From assembly GCA_009602725.1 (NCBI GenBank), contig WELB01000022.1, forward strand, positions 1,000,193-1,064,192: a stretch of DNA of 64,000 nucleotides, given 5' to 3'. The stretch comes from Spirogloea muscicola (Eukaryota; Streptophyta; Zygnematophyceae; Spirogloeales; Spirogloeaceae). The stretch's first letter is position 1. Every line of letters starts with the position of its first letter. Positions 33,361-43,997 of the stretch are shown here, piece after piece. The position numbers were made by a program, and so were the translations under genes. The notes beneath the pieces are model-generated. The model ran no database searches. It had not been told where the DNA came from and worked only from the letters and a program-made list of their open reading frames with translations.

Positions 33361-33499
33361 TAGGCTACCAAGAAGAGTTTACCAATCCAAATAGAAGCAG
33401 CGAGTCAAACAACATTCTTATTACGCCATCTACGAAAGTGAGTAATTTTGATGTTAAGAGAAGGTGTAAAAGCTTTCGAGCCAGGTCTACTAGGTCGAG

Positions 33500-34015
33500 G
33501 GTGGAATCTACTATTACGGACCGCTGTCCGACTCACCTATTTTCAAGCACAACAGGTCTTGAGCAGGCATCGTCATGCTGAGTGAGCTAATTGTGTGGCA
33601 CAAAGTGAATAGGGAGTACCGCCTTGCAAGTAGCAAAACTGCGGATGTGGTGAAGCGCAACACTGTATCGGCTGCTTTGACGGCTGCAGTGCCAGCTGCC
33701 AGAAGTGGGCCGCGACCAGACTCGGAATCTGGGCAGTGACGTTCAGAGAGAGACGCAGCTCCGCTGCTGCCTTCTGCCGCAACACATCGCTTTAGCTCAC
33801 TGCCGGCATTCACTGAAGCTTGACTGCGCGCCCTTGCAGAATATGTGCCCCATATGCAGAGCCACCTCCTGCTAACGGTGCTTCAGGGCAAGACTACGGC
33901 TGTGCAGTTTGCGCTGGCGCTTTGAAGTATGGGAGAATTGCTGCTGTACCCCTCCTATGACCGGGCAAATACAGAACACCCTGACCCCTCGACTGCGCTT
34001 GCAGAAATAGAGACG
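33500..34015 (+). pseudogene. RNase H end and LTR fragment of old chromovirus
   Basis: 33,520-33,690 matches the distal RNase H of copies A and C (CACCTATTTTCAAGCACAACAGG, GAAGCGCAACACTGT). From about 33,700 it turns into LTR-like sequence (AGTGGGCCGCGACCAGACTC, GCAGCTCCGCTGCTGCC, CAGGGCAAGACT, GAACACCCTGACCC) matching LTR 19,900-20,230 in order but diverged. Confidence 0.55.
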
Positions 34016-34019
34016 AACT

Positions 34020-34207
34020 CTCCCAGCAGAAGTGACCCGTTGATGTAAAGTATCGCAGTCAGAGACCATTCTCTCGAGTGCACCAACTTTCCACCACAAC
34101 TGTCCAAGGACACTGGTCCAGTATAGGGCGATGGCTGTGATTGGCCAGCTCGAGAGAAAAGTCTCTGACCGCGATACTTTACATCAACGGGTCACTTCTG
34201 CTGGGAG
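34020..34207. repeat. Inverted repeat with 59-bp arms
   Basis: Arms 34,020-34,078 and 34,149-34,207 start CTCCCAGCAGAAGTGACCCG and mirror to the end GGGTCACTTCTGCTGGGAG, with a few mismatches. The 70-bp spacer is unrelated. The right arm is the integrase segment encoding RKVSDRDTLHQRVTS, so part of an old integrase was inverted and duplicated. Confidence 0.85.
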
Positions 34208-34960
34208 TATGCAAGCATATTGGCACCAGGCGAGCTATGTCCACAGCCTTGCCTATACAGAGTGGTGGCTACACAAAAAAAATCAATTGGCTTCGGATGG
34301 ATATGCTTGGCACTTTGTCAACCCCAGCCAGACTGACTTGCTCTACATAGTATGCTGGTAATGCATGCCATAAGTCTGCCGTAAATGCACCCATCTTCGT
34401 ATGAATCTGCCTAGCACCGCTGCAGGTGGGGGGTGGGTACTGAAACCCAGAGCCGGTACTGGAACCCTTCTGGCTAATAGATGAGACCTGCTTTGTTTGA
34501 TATTTGCCCAGCGACGGCAAACGGCTAATGCTGACCGACGTCATATAGATGTTGCTTTTGACGTAGGTCAAGAGCTGCTGGAAATCTTCCTGAACTATCC
34601 TCAATTACCTTGCGGGGCTGTGGGTGTTACCCAAGTGGGGTCGAACCTTTCCCCGTGGTACACCTTGTTGGCAAAGTGGCCTATGAGCTTGAAGCACAGG
34701 AACACTTGTCGACTTCGATATCTTCCGATGTGTCTCAGCTGCGGATCCTTGGTTCGCATTGCAGTCTTCAACCGCCCCCACTTCTACTCCTGATTGGAAA
34801 TCGGCTTAGATTGAAGTTAGAATTGAGATATTATGACCCTACAGGCACGGAGTCAAGGACCAGTGCGCTCCTTTTAGGGCTTCGTCATAGGAGGTGTCAG
34901 GAGCAATATACCCTCCTACGCAGTGAGGCGCCAGCACTCTATGGGGCTGCTATGCTGAAC
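34208..34960 (+). pseudogene. Integrase C-terminus of old chromovirus copy D
   Basis: HFVNPSQTDL near 34,310 matches the HFVNPSQTDW block of copies A and C. Then come pieces matching the linker (GCCCAGCGACGGCAAA near 34,508), the GPF module region (TTGTTGGCAAAGTGGCCTATGAGCTTGA) and a faint chromodomain lead (AACCGCCCCCAC) near 34,770. Heavily decayed. Confidence 0.55.
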
Positions 34961-35154
34961 TAAGCAACGATTACTGGAGGGGCAAGGTCCAGGGGTCCGA
35001 GGGTGGGGGAGGACCTCACCACCCTTCAGGATTCGGGTGCCCGTTTACTCCTTTCTGGGCTGGCCTCTCACAACCCTTGCCGCCCCGCCGGTCGTCACGT
35101 CCGGCAGCTGCCTCGGCGTCGTCAGGCAGCGGTGGGGCCGTCGGCCGCAAGTCC

Positions 35155-36498
35155 TCAGTGACCTCCGGGGCGGGAAGGGCCGTCGGGCGGCTGCCAAAGC
35201 AGCGGCGCGCCGGCAGGCCGGGGGCTGTCGCAGACCTCGCAGGCGGCCAGGAAAGGCGAGTTGGGAAACGTGCAGGCCGCGCACGTCCAGACGTAGTCGC
35301 CGCCGCCGCCGCCGCCGCAATCGGGTGCCTCGTCGTCCAAGTCTTGCCCTCCCAAGCCATATCTATTTTCCTCATGACCTTCCAGGGAGAGATCTTGCAA
35401 AAGCGGGCAACAGATGATGATGGTACCCAACACATCTGCCTCCTCTTGGGATCTAAGAAATACCAGAAACAAAGATACTACCTCCAGGTGCGCCAGACCA
35501 GGCAGCTGTTCGACTCGTTGCGCAAAGTGCTTGACCCAGAATTGGTCACTGGCCAGCTTGGTGAGGAAGGGGCGCTCTGCCAACATTCTCAGCGGCCAAT
35601 CTGTGGACAGCCCTGAGCAACTGCTCAACTGTACACTCTGAAGCTGGCGGTAATTGGCTGCAGTCTGACAGACCCCAGAGGCCGTGATGGTGCTGAGGTT
35701 TGCGAGCTCGAGAACCCGAAGCTGCTGTGAGTTTTCCGCCACATGTCGCAAGCCCTCATCTGATATTGAGGTTTCACGTTTGTATCCACCATATCATCCA
35801 CATGCGAGAGCTTCAGACACGTCAATTGGCGGCAGAGTGACGTGTGATACGCACGTCCTCGTCCGGCAGCACGTCATGTTGCATTGTCAGGAGGCCGAAG
35901 GTCAGGGCACTGCTGTCAACATCCGGCAATGCCCTTCTGCAGCACTGATTGCAGCTCCTGCCTATTCACATTCTATGCTTGCAATGCGCATGCGCATGGA
36001 ATTAGAGCCGCGCAGTCAGGAGAGCGGCGGAGAGGGTTGGCGCTGTCGCTCACCTCGCACCTGCGGGCAGTACATGGCCAGGCTCTCTAGTGCCGTGAGC
36101 CGAGCAAGGCTGCGGACGGCCGCGAATTCGAAGCTCTGCAGGGTCAGCCGCCGGAGGCGCGGCGTGTGCTCAAGGGCAGCAAGGCCTGCCGCGCCTTGGC
36201 TTGATTCCTTGGACAGAATCATGTGCAGGTCGGTGAGGCCCGGGAAGGCCGCCAGGAAGCCCGGGTCCTCGCCGGGCGGGCGGCGGGCGAGGCCGAGGCG
36301 CTNCGCCAGGCTGCGGCGGGGTCCGCACACGACGGCGCGCCAGCGGCGGCAGACGGCGGAGAGGTCGCGCCAGGCCGGCGCCTCGGCGAAGCAGGCCACG
36401 CCGCCAGAGGCGGGGCGGCCGATCGTCGCCCGCCGCATCACGCGCTCCAGCAGCTCGTCCGGCAGGAGCTCGATTGCTTCCCTCGCTGCGGCGGACAT
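35155..36498 (-). CDS. F-box/LRR protein with C-terminal RanBP2-type zinc finger
   Basis: Exon 1 starts at the ATG at 36,498 (purine/GC-rich context; an upstream ATG at 36,555 would add an alanine run). It encodes an F-box (ELLPDELLERVM...WRDLSAVCRRWRAVV) in its first 70 residues, then LRR-like sequence, and ends at a GTGAGC donor near 36,054. The last exon (about 35,763-35,155) carries cysteine-type LRRs (DEGLRHVAENSQQLRVLEL, LQSVQLSSCSGL), an acidic/glycine linker and WTCAACTF-x6-AACEVC, a RanBP2 zinc finger. Any exon between about 35,770 and 36,050 is unresolved. F-box proteins recruit substrates to SCF ubiquitin ligases, and RanBP2 fingers bind ubiquitin or RNA (family knowledge). One N falls in exon 1 at 36,303. 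Confidence 0.75.
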
Positions 36499-36602
36499 TG
36501 CGGCGGCGGCGGCCGCGGCGGCGGAGGGGAGGTGCAGCTCGAGACTTCTTGGCAAGGAAGGAAGTGTCTATCCTCTGATGGGAGGGCCTGAGTGGCCAAA
36601 GG

Positions 36603-37080
36603 AAGCGGCTGCTGACATTAAAAGAGCGGCTGTGAAAGCCAGCCAGATGCATACAGGTGTTCATGACGGAGCCACAGGCTAGACAGCCAGGGCGCTCTTA
36701 GTAACCCCGTGTCAGCAGTAGGAAGTCAGATGAGCTGAGGGGAGGAAGAGCAACCCCGCTGCGCAAGCCAGAGGCTGCTGCAAGGGCACGACCAACGCGG
36801 CGATGCAAAGCAAGCGCTTGGGAACGCTGTAGCGACATAGACAAACGCATACGGTAGCAGGACACAAGACCCAAAGGCACCGAGCCACCGGGAAGGGCTG
36901 CACCCTGTTCGCGGCGCCGCTGGTCAGCTTGAGATGCCAGCAGCGAAAGTAACGAGGACCACCGACCCCCGTAACACCCATGGATGTCCATGGCCAGGGG
37001 GTAAAAGGTATCACCCGCCGGGTGGTCCTTGTACTTGTGCAACTTCTTCTGTTCGGCCACCTTCACGGCATAGCCGGTCC
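36603..37080 (-). pseudogene. LINE-B 3' end upstream of the F-box gene
   Basis: Minus frame: KYKDHPAGDTFYPLAMDIHG, CYGGRWSSLLSLLASQADQ, then LGLVSCYRMRLSMSLQRSQ, AGRALAAASGLRSG and SSDFLLLTRGY ending near 36,709. The UTR runs to 36,603. The lysine-containing KY...HPAGDTFYPLA block is the last motif of the putative endonuclease domain. It ends about 105 bp before the F-box start codon, on the same strand. Confidence 0.82.
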
Positions 37081-37139
37081 CAGAAGGGAAGGCGCGGAGG
37101 GCCAGACCTCCGTCCCCGGAAGGAAACGAGCTCGTTCCG

Positions 37140-37330
37140 CTGGCCGTTGATGTGCACGGGGCTTTTGGGTCTCAGTGGCTACACCTACTGGCCCGGCTTG
37201 CGCGACGCGCTGTGTCCCGCAGGCGGGGCGAGCAGGCCGACTTCGACGCCGCTGGCTCGCTAGCGCAGGTGTCTCGCATGCGCCTGTCCACATCCCTCCG
37301 GCAGATGGGACCCTGCCCTTCCAGACCTCC
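37140..37330 (+). pseudogene. LINE-A C-terminal fragment
   Basis: GAFGSQWLHLLARLARRAVS, GEQADFDAAGSLAQVSRMRL then STSLRQ. Equivalent to the block at 54,480-54,620. The remaining tail and stem-loop are absent. Downstream 37,330-37,680 shows no clear motif. Confidence 0.6.
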
Positions 37331-37689
37331 CTCTCTGACGTTCGCAGGGACCTCCTCCGCTCCTTCCCACCACTCGCGGAAGATCAGGTCGAACTCGTAG
37401 CGTGGGCGCGATGCTCTGACACGAAGGCTCAAGCTCGTCATTCACGCGCAACCAATGAGCAAGCCATGAGCCACCTCAAAGCTCTGCTCAAGAAAATGGC
37501 CGTGGGCTCTCTCGTCTACACACAATAAGCTCTCCGGGGGCGTCAGAGTGGCTTGACGCTTTGTCGATCTACGAGTCCCTTCGGCTGTCCGACGACCTCT
37601 TCCGGACGGCCGTCCCCCACCATCTCGGCCTCCCGCACTGTGTTTGGCTGTCCTTCGACACTGTGAAAATGCCATAATTCGAAGGACGA

Positions 37690-38600
37690 ATCACGTTGGC
37701 AGCCCACATGCTTCGATGTGTTGACGGGGATGAACATAATGCCTCCCACGATCCTCTTAGAGACGCTAAGTATGGCTTTGTGCGCGAAGCAGGTTACCAT
37801 GCGGCCATAGAGGTGCCGGGCATCATGCCGGTACTCCAAGCGCGGCAGACCTTACATCAGGCCTCTGGATGTGGTTGCTATTCTTTGGAGCGGTGGGCCT
37901 TGTCTCTCCCTCGATGTCGTTCTTCTCGTCGCATTCCAACCAGGGGCACCCACGCCGACTGTGCCAAGCTGGGCGACACATCGTGCGTAGAGGAAGAAGG
38001 AGATACATTATAAGGACCACCCCCCGGGGCGACCACTTCTTCCCATGCGCCACGGACATGTACGGCGGCTACGAAACGAAGTGGTGTTCCCTCTTCCATC
38101 GCCTGGCACAACACGTCGATGCCCGCCGACGTAGTCGGGCGGGTAGCTTAGGGCATTCTAGCGTCCCGCAAGCCATCGTTGCTTGCTACAAAGTATATTG
38201 TGCGGCTATCATTGAGTCTACAGGGCTCCCAGCCACTCGCGATACACCAGCGTGCTGGGCGTGATTAGGCCAGGCTGATGGCTTCCGTCGTGGTGGTCTC
38301 GCTACTCAGCTCAGCTTGTCAATTATGTATGTGCTCACTCGAGGACACTGGTGTCCCCATCAGCCAGCTCATTGCACCATTACCAGGACTTTTGTAAGGC
38401 TCGAATTGGCCTCCCTTCATCTTCATGCGCACCTGGCGCCTTCTCTCCAGCGGTCCATTGCCAACGCCTTGCAACTACGTGCTGGCCGTTGTCATGCCAC
38501 ACCGTGTCGATTGCTAGGTGACGTCGTTACGGCAGATTTGTGTAGAGTGCAGGTGACACGTCAGATTCCACGTGGCCAGCGACGCGAAATATTGTGAAGA
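37690..38600 (+). pseudogene. Older LINE C-terminal domain copy
   Basis: Plus frames give HMLRCVDGDEHNASHDPLRD, AKYGFVREAGYHAAIEVPGI and MPVLQ (37,700-37,850), then GLVSPSMSFFSS-type decay, and a FYPLA-equivalent near 38,035-38,060 (TTCTTCCCATGCGCCACGGAC). The order DHMLRC, RD, REAGY, E, PV matches the open copy at 63,750-64,000. 38,270-38,530 is a repeat shared with 54,840-55,030. Confidence 0.65.
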
Positions 38601-38653
38601 AAATTAGAAAATAGATTATCCCATGGTTTGACATTAGGAACATGTACACGTAG

Positions 38654-38954
38654 TTACATTAGAAACGAAGTGAAAACATGACTGGAGCTTGTGATGGATG
38701 CTTTCCAATTACACCCCCCCCAAATGTGAGTCCTGACCAGGTCGAAGAGTTGGTTCAGCATCCACACAAGCATTGCAGAACCAATGTTCAGAGGGTTGCT
38801 TGTGAGTGGTGGCGTCAAACAGGGCATATGCCCACCCCTTGTTGCAAGCAGAACACAACAGCATCGGGGCTGATTGGTCACCCTGATGGCAGACTTCGCA
38901 TGGGAGGTGAGCAGAGACCCCCCACTGTCTGGTAGGATCCATTGTGGGGGTCAA
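38654..38954 (-). pseudogene. PHD-finger relic
   Basis: On the minus strand: CEVCHQGD, PMLLCSACNKGW, then after a one-base shift HMPCLTPPLTS, then back to HWFCNACVD. Together these supply the C4HC3 order of a PHD finger, a reader of histone H3 tails. Two frameshifts break it. PHD fingers occur both in chromatin proteins and in some retroelement proteins. Its position next to a gypsy element suggests the latter, unproven. Confidence 0.55.
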
Positions 38955-38969
38955 TGTGTAACAGTATTT

Positions 38970-39240
38970 ACATAGGCTGGAATGTCAATGCAGCAGTGAT
39001 GCATTGAGAGACGCCTGGAGACTAGACACCTCATCCGGCTGACAATAGATTGACTGTCAGTGCCGCAGGAAAGGCTTGTAAGATGCCTAGAGACGGACAT
39101 TATACCAGGCTGACGACTGGGAAGCGTGGATTCAACCTTGAGCTGAGAGCGGCGCAACCCGGAGTCCTGACGCGCGATACATCATGGTGCTGGCACTGGA
39201 ACAGCGACGGGAGGCGGCAGCGCTGTAGACTACCTTGACA
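38970..39240 (+). repeat. Dispersed repeat, second copy of the 10,187-10,391 family
   Basis: Shares GGAATGTCAATG, GACTAGACACCT, TTGACTGTCAGT and GCAGGAAAGGCTTG with 10,187-10,391. It extends into TGGTGCTGGCACTGGAAC at 39,185, which matches the candidate primer-binding site at 14,009. So it may be the LTR or leader end of a gypsy-type element. Confidence 0.45.
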
Positions 39241-39661
39241 GCGGCATTAGCGTTTGGTAGTTGTTGACGTGAATGATAGCCCGAGGATTGTAGACCGTCA
39301 GTTGCTGTTGACGGGGCATTGACGGGGGACCGTCCGATGGTGGTCGTGGCCAATGGATCGGTAGATTGTCGGTGGTAGCCCGTTGATAGCTGTCGACAGG
39401 TCGTGGACGGGTCGTCAAAGAGGGACTGGGTGCCAATTATCCCACCTGGGCCCGTATGGCCGGGCTCGCAGTCCGTCGGGCATATATAGTGGGAACCCGA
39501 GACGGAGAGGGGGCTGAGTTCCTCACCCATCCCTCGGACCCCAGGACCCTTGCCTCTGCAGTAACCGTTGCTAATGTTTCACCGTTGCAGGCCCATTCCA
39601 ATGCCTTCCCCGCTTTTCCTCGCTCCGCCGGCAGCCCGGGCTTGGCGATCCACAGCATTCC

Positions 39662-41270
39662 TTAAACATTGTGTGGGAGTTGACAGGGTGTGACATTCTG
39701 AACGTGATCAGAAATTTCCATGACACGTGAGCCTTGGAGGCGGACATCACCTGAAGATATTTTGCCAACAACTTTGTATTTAAAAGGACCTGTATTGGCA
39801 TCTAGTGCATTTTGAGGTTCCACTTTCTGGTATACATAGTCGTGTTCCACTTTCTGGTATACATAGTCGTTGACAACAATCGCCAGACGTTTGGGTTGAT
39901 ATTCGCCACTATAGATTGTAGCATAACGTCGCGTGTCGCGATGTTGAGCGATCCGCAAACTTTCAAAAGCAATGGCCATATGCCATTTTAACACGTGGCC
40001 CCTCTCATTACAAACTTTGAGCCACATACTTAAATTTCCAAGATCAATCACCTCTACTATGACAGCACCGAGACTTACAGGAATGACTGGATGACGTCCA
40101 TGAAGAAGCAATCTGGACTACAAGCTGACATAGAAATTTGTTTGGACATCCGATACCCCATGAAAAGCTATGACAAAATGTCCCACCTTTCAAGGCCTTT
40201 TCGGAGAGTGTAGTTGATGAGGCCTCGCTTGATGGTTTGGACCATGCGTTCTGCTAACCCATCAGCTTGTGAAAGGTCGCTTGATGTAAGCCGATCATCA
40301 GTAAGGGTTTGGTCTAGCAGACGCTGGAATTCACATTGGATGTCAGTTTCTTGGTCAGTGAGTACTTCGGCACAAGCTCAGCATCAAGACAACACCTGTT
40401 CTAAGAAAGCCTCTCTGACATATGTGCTGGACTTGCCAGGGGTGATGACCACTTCAACCCAAACACAGAAGTGCTCTATCACTATGAGTACGTGAGGTCG
40501 TTGATCACCTCTACAGAGGGGACCAGCCAAGTCCAAAATCCACCGATGGAACATGCCTTGGATAGGCAAGGGATGGGGCATTGAATCACACTGAGGTGAT
40601 TTAGTTAAAAAGTACTTCAAATCGATCACACTCTTCGCAAGTAGACAGAAAATGTATCACCAGCTTTGTAATGCCAGACCACCAGTACTGAGTGGCCAAC
40701 AGACTGATAGTGCGCTTAACGCCAAAATGCCCTGAGGAGGCATGAACACTTTGCACTTTTCGTATTTATACTGCAGGAGGTGGAACTATCTGATTGCCGT
40801 ATTCAGCATCACATTTGATAAGTCGTGTATCAGTCAGACAGAACAACGTGCTCGCTTCTTGATTCGATCCTTTTGCATGGTGGTGGAGTCAGCAGGTTAT
40901 ATGCCAGTCCGTAGGTACTGTAAAATTGGTGCATCCAACCAGACATCTTTGGAAAGAAGGCATCATCCGGTACTTCAAGAGCGTGTATTGAAAAGTCATA
41001 AAGTGTGGATGGAATTAGAGCATGAGCTAGTCGACAGGAAAACATATGCCAAATGGTCATGTGAGCAAGTGATTGGAAACAGCACCAGCGACTGAGAGCA
41101 TCGGCGGCCAGTTTTTGTGTACCGGGACGATGATAAATAATTCTGACATCATACTCTTGTAGTTGAAGAGCCCAGCGTCGTAGCTTTCCTGTGAGATTTT
41201 GAGTGGTCAGCAACCATTGCAATGACTGACGATTAGTGATCGATCGGAAGGAGCGACCATACAGGTATGT
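39662..41270 (-). pseudogene. Second Ty3/gypsy lineage: RNase H and integrase
   Basis: Minus order: RNase H near 41,100-41,270 (YLYGRSFRSITNRQSLQWLL, GKLRRWALQLQEYDVRIIYH, ADALSR), integrase core near 40,390-40,600 (GMFHRWILDLAGPL, IVIEHFCVWVEVV), the glutamate region near 40,215-40,300 (SQADGLAERMVQTIKRG) and a C-terminal domain at 39,662-40,111 (HRDTRRYATIYSGEYQPK, GPFKYKVVGKISSGD). The GRS/TNR RNase H and absence of a chromodomain set it apart from copies A-D. A 27-bp duplication at 39,817-39,870 repeats YVYQKVEHD in frame. Confidence 0.82.
39817..39870 (-). repeat. 27-bp in-frame tandem duplication
   Basis: GTTCCACTTTCTGGTATACA starts at 39,817 and again at 39,844. Two copies of a nine-codon unit in the integrase C-terminal frame, so the duplication keeps the reading frame. 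Confidence 0.88.
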
Positions 41271-41429
41271 CTGCGGCAGCGACAACGACAGCAGCGATGG
41301 CGGCAGCGGCGGCGGCGGCAAATCTGCCTAAAGGAAGAGACTGTACCGAGTCGAACTGCTGGGTCCCAGCCCTCCCGTCGCTTATCCTTGGGTGGAAGAA
41401 TGCATTTGCTTTGTTGGAGCAGGCTCTTT

Positions 41430-41710
41430 GGGGGCCCCCTTTGGTCCCCGCGCGCTGCACCAGCGTGCAGGCAGAGCCCTCGCTGCTGCCTCTGGCTCTG
41501 GCCAGGGGACCCGCTTCCAGGAACCCAGTCTCTCAGACCTGAGGCTGCTTAGCCGGGGTTACCGAGTGCTTCGTAGCTGCTTCGTTTCTATTCTGTGCTT
41601 GTTGTTCTTCGTACTTCCCCTGGCCCCTTCTCCTTTGTTCTTTTTTTTGGGCAGGCTTTTCCAGCCCCTATCCTCAATTGGCGAGCCCTTCCTCCACTTG
41701 GTCCCCCCTC
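41430..41710 (+). pseudogene. LINE-A 3' end: coding tail and stem-loop UTR
   Basis: LHQRAGRALAAASGSGQGTR, FQEPSLSDLRLLSRGY (about 41,455-41,570), stop, then UTR: CCCCTGGCCCCTTCTCC, a T-run, GGGCAGG-CTTTT-CCAGCCC near 41,649, CTATCCTCAATTGGCGAGCCC. Upstream 41,280-41,340 is an alanine-codon repeat (GCGGCAGCGGCGGC). Confidence 0.72.
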
Positions 41711-41809
41711 GAGGACGATGGCGGTGATGGAGAAAAATGTGAGAAGCTTGGCAAGACTCTCCTCTATTGCCACACCTGGCGCTCCTGACTGGGTCACCTC
41801 GAACACATA

Positions 41810-42440
41810 ATGCGTTGCCCCACTAGACCTGAAGTGGCTGGCATTCACAACCTCCTTTGTGATGCCCTGACGGGCTTGGTGCGTGACAAAGCTTACTGCG
41901 CAACAGTGGAGGTGAACAACAAACTGCCAGTTACTAGACGACGCCCTGCCCGGCGACCCTACACATGGGCGTACAACATGGCGGAGGACCCCGTGCCATG
42001 GTTGATGTGGTTGCTGTGGAGGCTTACATAGGTCCAGCGTTGCAGTGGGTCGTGCAGACTACTTCGACTACCTCCTCTGCAATCATCCCCTACCAGCCGC
42101 AGTTGATATCTTCGGTTGCACAAGTCCTCGTATCTATACTCAGATCACTGCTAGTTTGGAACATGTACAACATGAAGATGTGCTTCTGGCTGAGATGGCT
42201 TGCCGGCAGCCTTTTCGTACTTGATGTTGTCGTCTGTCAGCCTGTTGGCAGCGAGCACAGGCTCATGCTTAGCACCCTGGTGTTGACCGGGCTGTGATTA
42301 TCAGCAGAAGGGCTTGCTATTTGTCGTCCAGTATTCGGGCGTTAACCTCTACGTGCTGACCCGTGGTTCAAAGCGGGTCCGCTTAGCAGGTGATGTACAT
42401 CTGTGAAAGGGCTTGCCATTGTACTCGGCCACTCAGGCTC
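41810..42440 (+). pseudogene. LINE-C C-terminal region and 3' UTR
   Basis: GIHNLLCDALTGLVRDKAYC (about 41,845-41,905), RRRPARRP, then GVQHGGGPRAMVDVVAVEAY (41,965-42,025). The decayed end resembles the minus copy at 33,050-33,313. The UTR at 42,320-42,420 has the CTGACCCGTGGTTCAAAGCG hairpin block and GATGTACATCTGTGAAAGGG. A REAGY-type helix and a PAD/D pattern are seen. Confidence 0.58.
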
Positions 42441-42539
42441 TTCGTCACTCACCACAAGCTTTGCCTCCCCTGCTTCGTTGACCAATCCTTTTGCGCCATC
42501 CTTTGTTATATTCTCCTTTGTTAGTTCCTCGCGTTCTAT

Positions 42540-42910
42540 CTGCTGTCCGTGTCCTCTGGACCTTGTTGTTCTTATATGGGCTGGCCTTCGCAGTCCTTGG
42601 CCCCTTCGGAAGAGATCTTCTTCTTCCTCAACTGGGCTGGCCTTCCACAGCGACAGCCCCCTTTCGTAGGAGTTTCTTCCCTCCTTTTGGGCTGCATCGT
42701 TTCTGTGTTCTGCAGTGTTTTGTAGTTTCTCCGGCTCCTCTTTCTTTGGCTTTGGACATTGTGCATTCTTTGTTGGGCTTGCTTTGCCAGCCCCTCTTCT
42801 CTATGGGCGCGCATTTTTCTTTTTTTTGGGCTGGCCTTTCACAGCCATCGCCCCCTTCTGAAAGAGGTTCTTCTCTTTCTTATCTCCGCTTCCACGCCCC
42901 TCCAGCAGCG
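42540..42910 (+). repeat. Three stacked LINE-A tail copies
   Basis: Stem-loop tails at 42,577-42,615 (GGGCTGGCCTTCGCAGTCC), 42,630-42,670, 42,778-42,815 (GGGCTTGCTTTGCCAGCCC, with CTTCTCTATGGGCGCGC) and 42,828-42,870 (GGGCTGGCCTTTCACAGCC, then CGCCCCCTTCTGAAAG). The 42,690-42,780 portion repeats the 31,845-31,925 UTR almost exactly. Confidence 0.7.
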
Positions 42911-43329
42911 CTTCTTTCAACCACCCGCGGTGCCTGCAGGCAGACGCTGACCCAGAGCGTCGTGCCTTCAGTCCCATTTGCAGTACTTGCGCAGTCAGCG
43001 TGTCAAGATACTACTTGCTGCTGGCATTGTCTGCATATGGAATAACAAATGCAGCACGGCATACGACAGGCTCGTACCATGAAAGCCCAGCGGGACACTG
43101 CTCTCAGCTGACTCTCTTTCATCGGACGTCGAAGGGCCTGTAGACTATGATAAGCTTCCTCCTCGGAGATAGTGCCTAAAGCAGGTACAGGCAAGGACAG
43201 CACACGAAGAGAATGCTTGAAGGTGATGTTTCGACGGAAAACAACCTTTCGTTACATGTAAGCACTTGCTTCATGCTGACGGCTAGTTCTCCTGCTGGCA
43301 CAGGCCACCATATGTATCTGCCATCTAGT

Positions 43330-43465
43330 TTTCAGGAATCGATTAGCGACCCTTATGTATTGACCCGTGGTTATTGAGCGGGTCAATCTGCCATAGGTTA
43401 TGTACGTGATGTGCTTGCCTCTTCTACTTGGCAATTTGGCCTTGGTTTGTTTCAAATACAAGTAA
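43330..43465 (+). repeat. LINE-C 3' UTR end
   Basis: GTATTGACCCGTGGTTATTG and AGCGGGTC form a 6-bp stem (GACCCG/CGGGTC), then GTTATGTACGTGATGTGCTT and TTGGCCTTGGTTTGTTTCAA. Related ends lie at 32,772-32,940 (minus), 56,026-56,100 (minus) and 57,550-57,620 (plus). Flanking 42,920-43,320 and 43,470-43,990 have no recognised gene. Confidence 0.6.
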
Positions 43466-43997
43466 ATTTCCACATGTTGATCAATGCCGTACTGATGGGT
43501 GCGGACAGCAACTACGTCATCTCGTTTCCGACCTGTGTCGAAGCTAATGAGACGCACAGAGGACGAGTATGCAGCGCTGGGGCAGTCATAAGGGCCTTAA
43601 GCGCTTATAAGGTTAGATCCTCTTGCCCTTCAACGCCAAGCAACTGCTTCTTGATGGACTTCAAGAGAGTCTTGCGTTGAAGCTAAAGTTTCAAATGATC
43701 CGGTGCATAGCGTACCTAGCCATGCTCACCAAGGACATCAGTAGTATTTTCCACCATTGTGGGTGCTTAACTCTCGTGTTGACGCCTATATGCAGTAGCT
43801 GTAGTGCGGGCCGGGCCTCTGACGCCACCATGTCAGGGCACCCTCACAGCTGGAATCCCTTCACCTGTATCAGATGGTCTCCCAGATGCTGCAGCACATA
43901 TTTAGTTCTCCAGACCCCGGCTGCCTCATCCCCAAACCAGTGTTCGACTACTCTAATTGATACTAGTGGTCCCAATGGGGCCTGTTGTGCTTCCAGG

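Noticed and set aside
35016-35435. 139-codon frame on the minus strand overlapping the F-box gene 3' exon
   Set aside because: A shadow frame; the overlapping frame carries the LRR and RanBP2 zinc-finger motifs.
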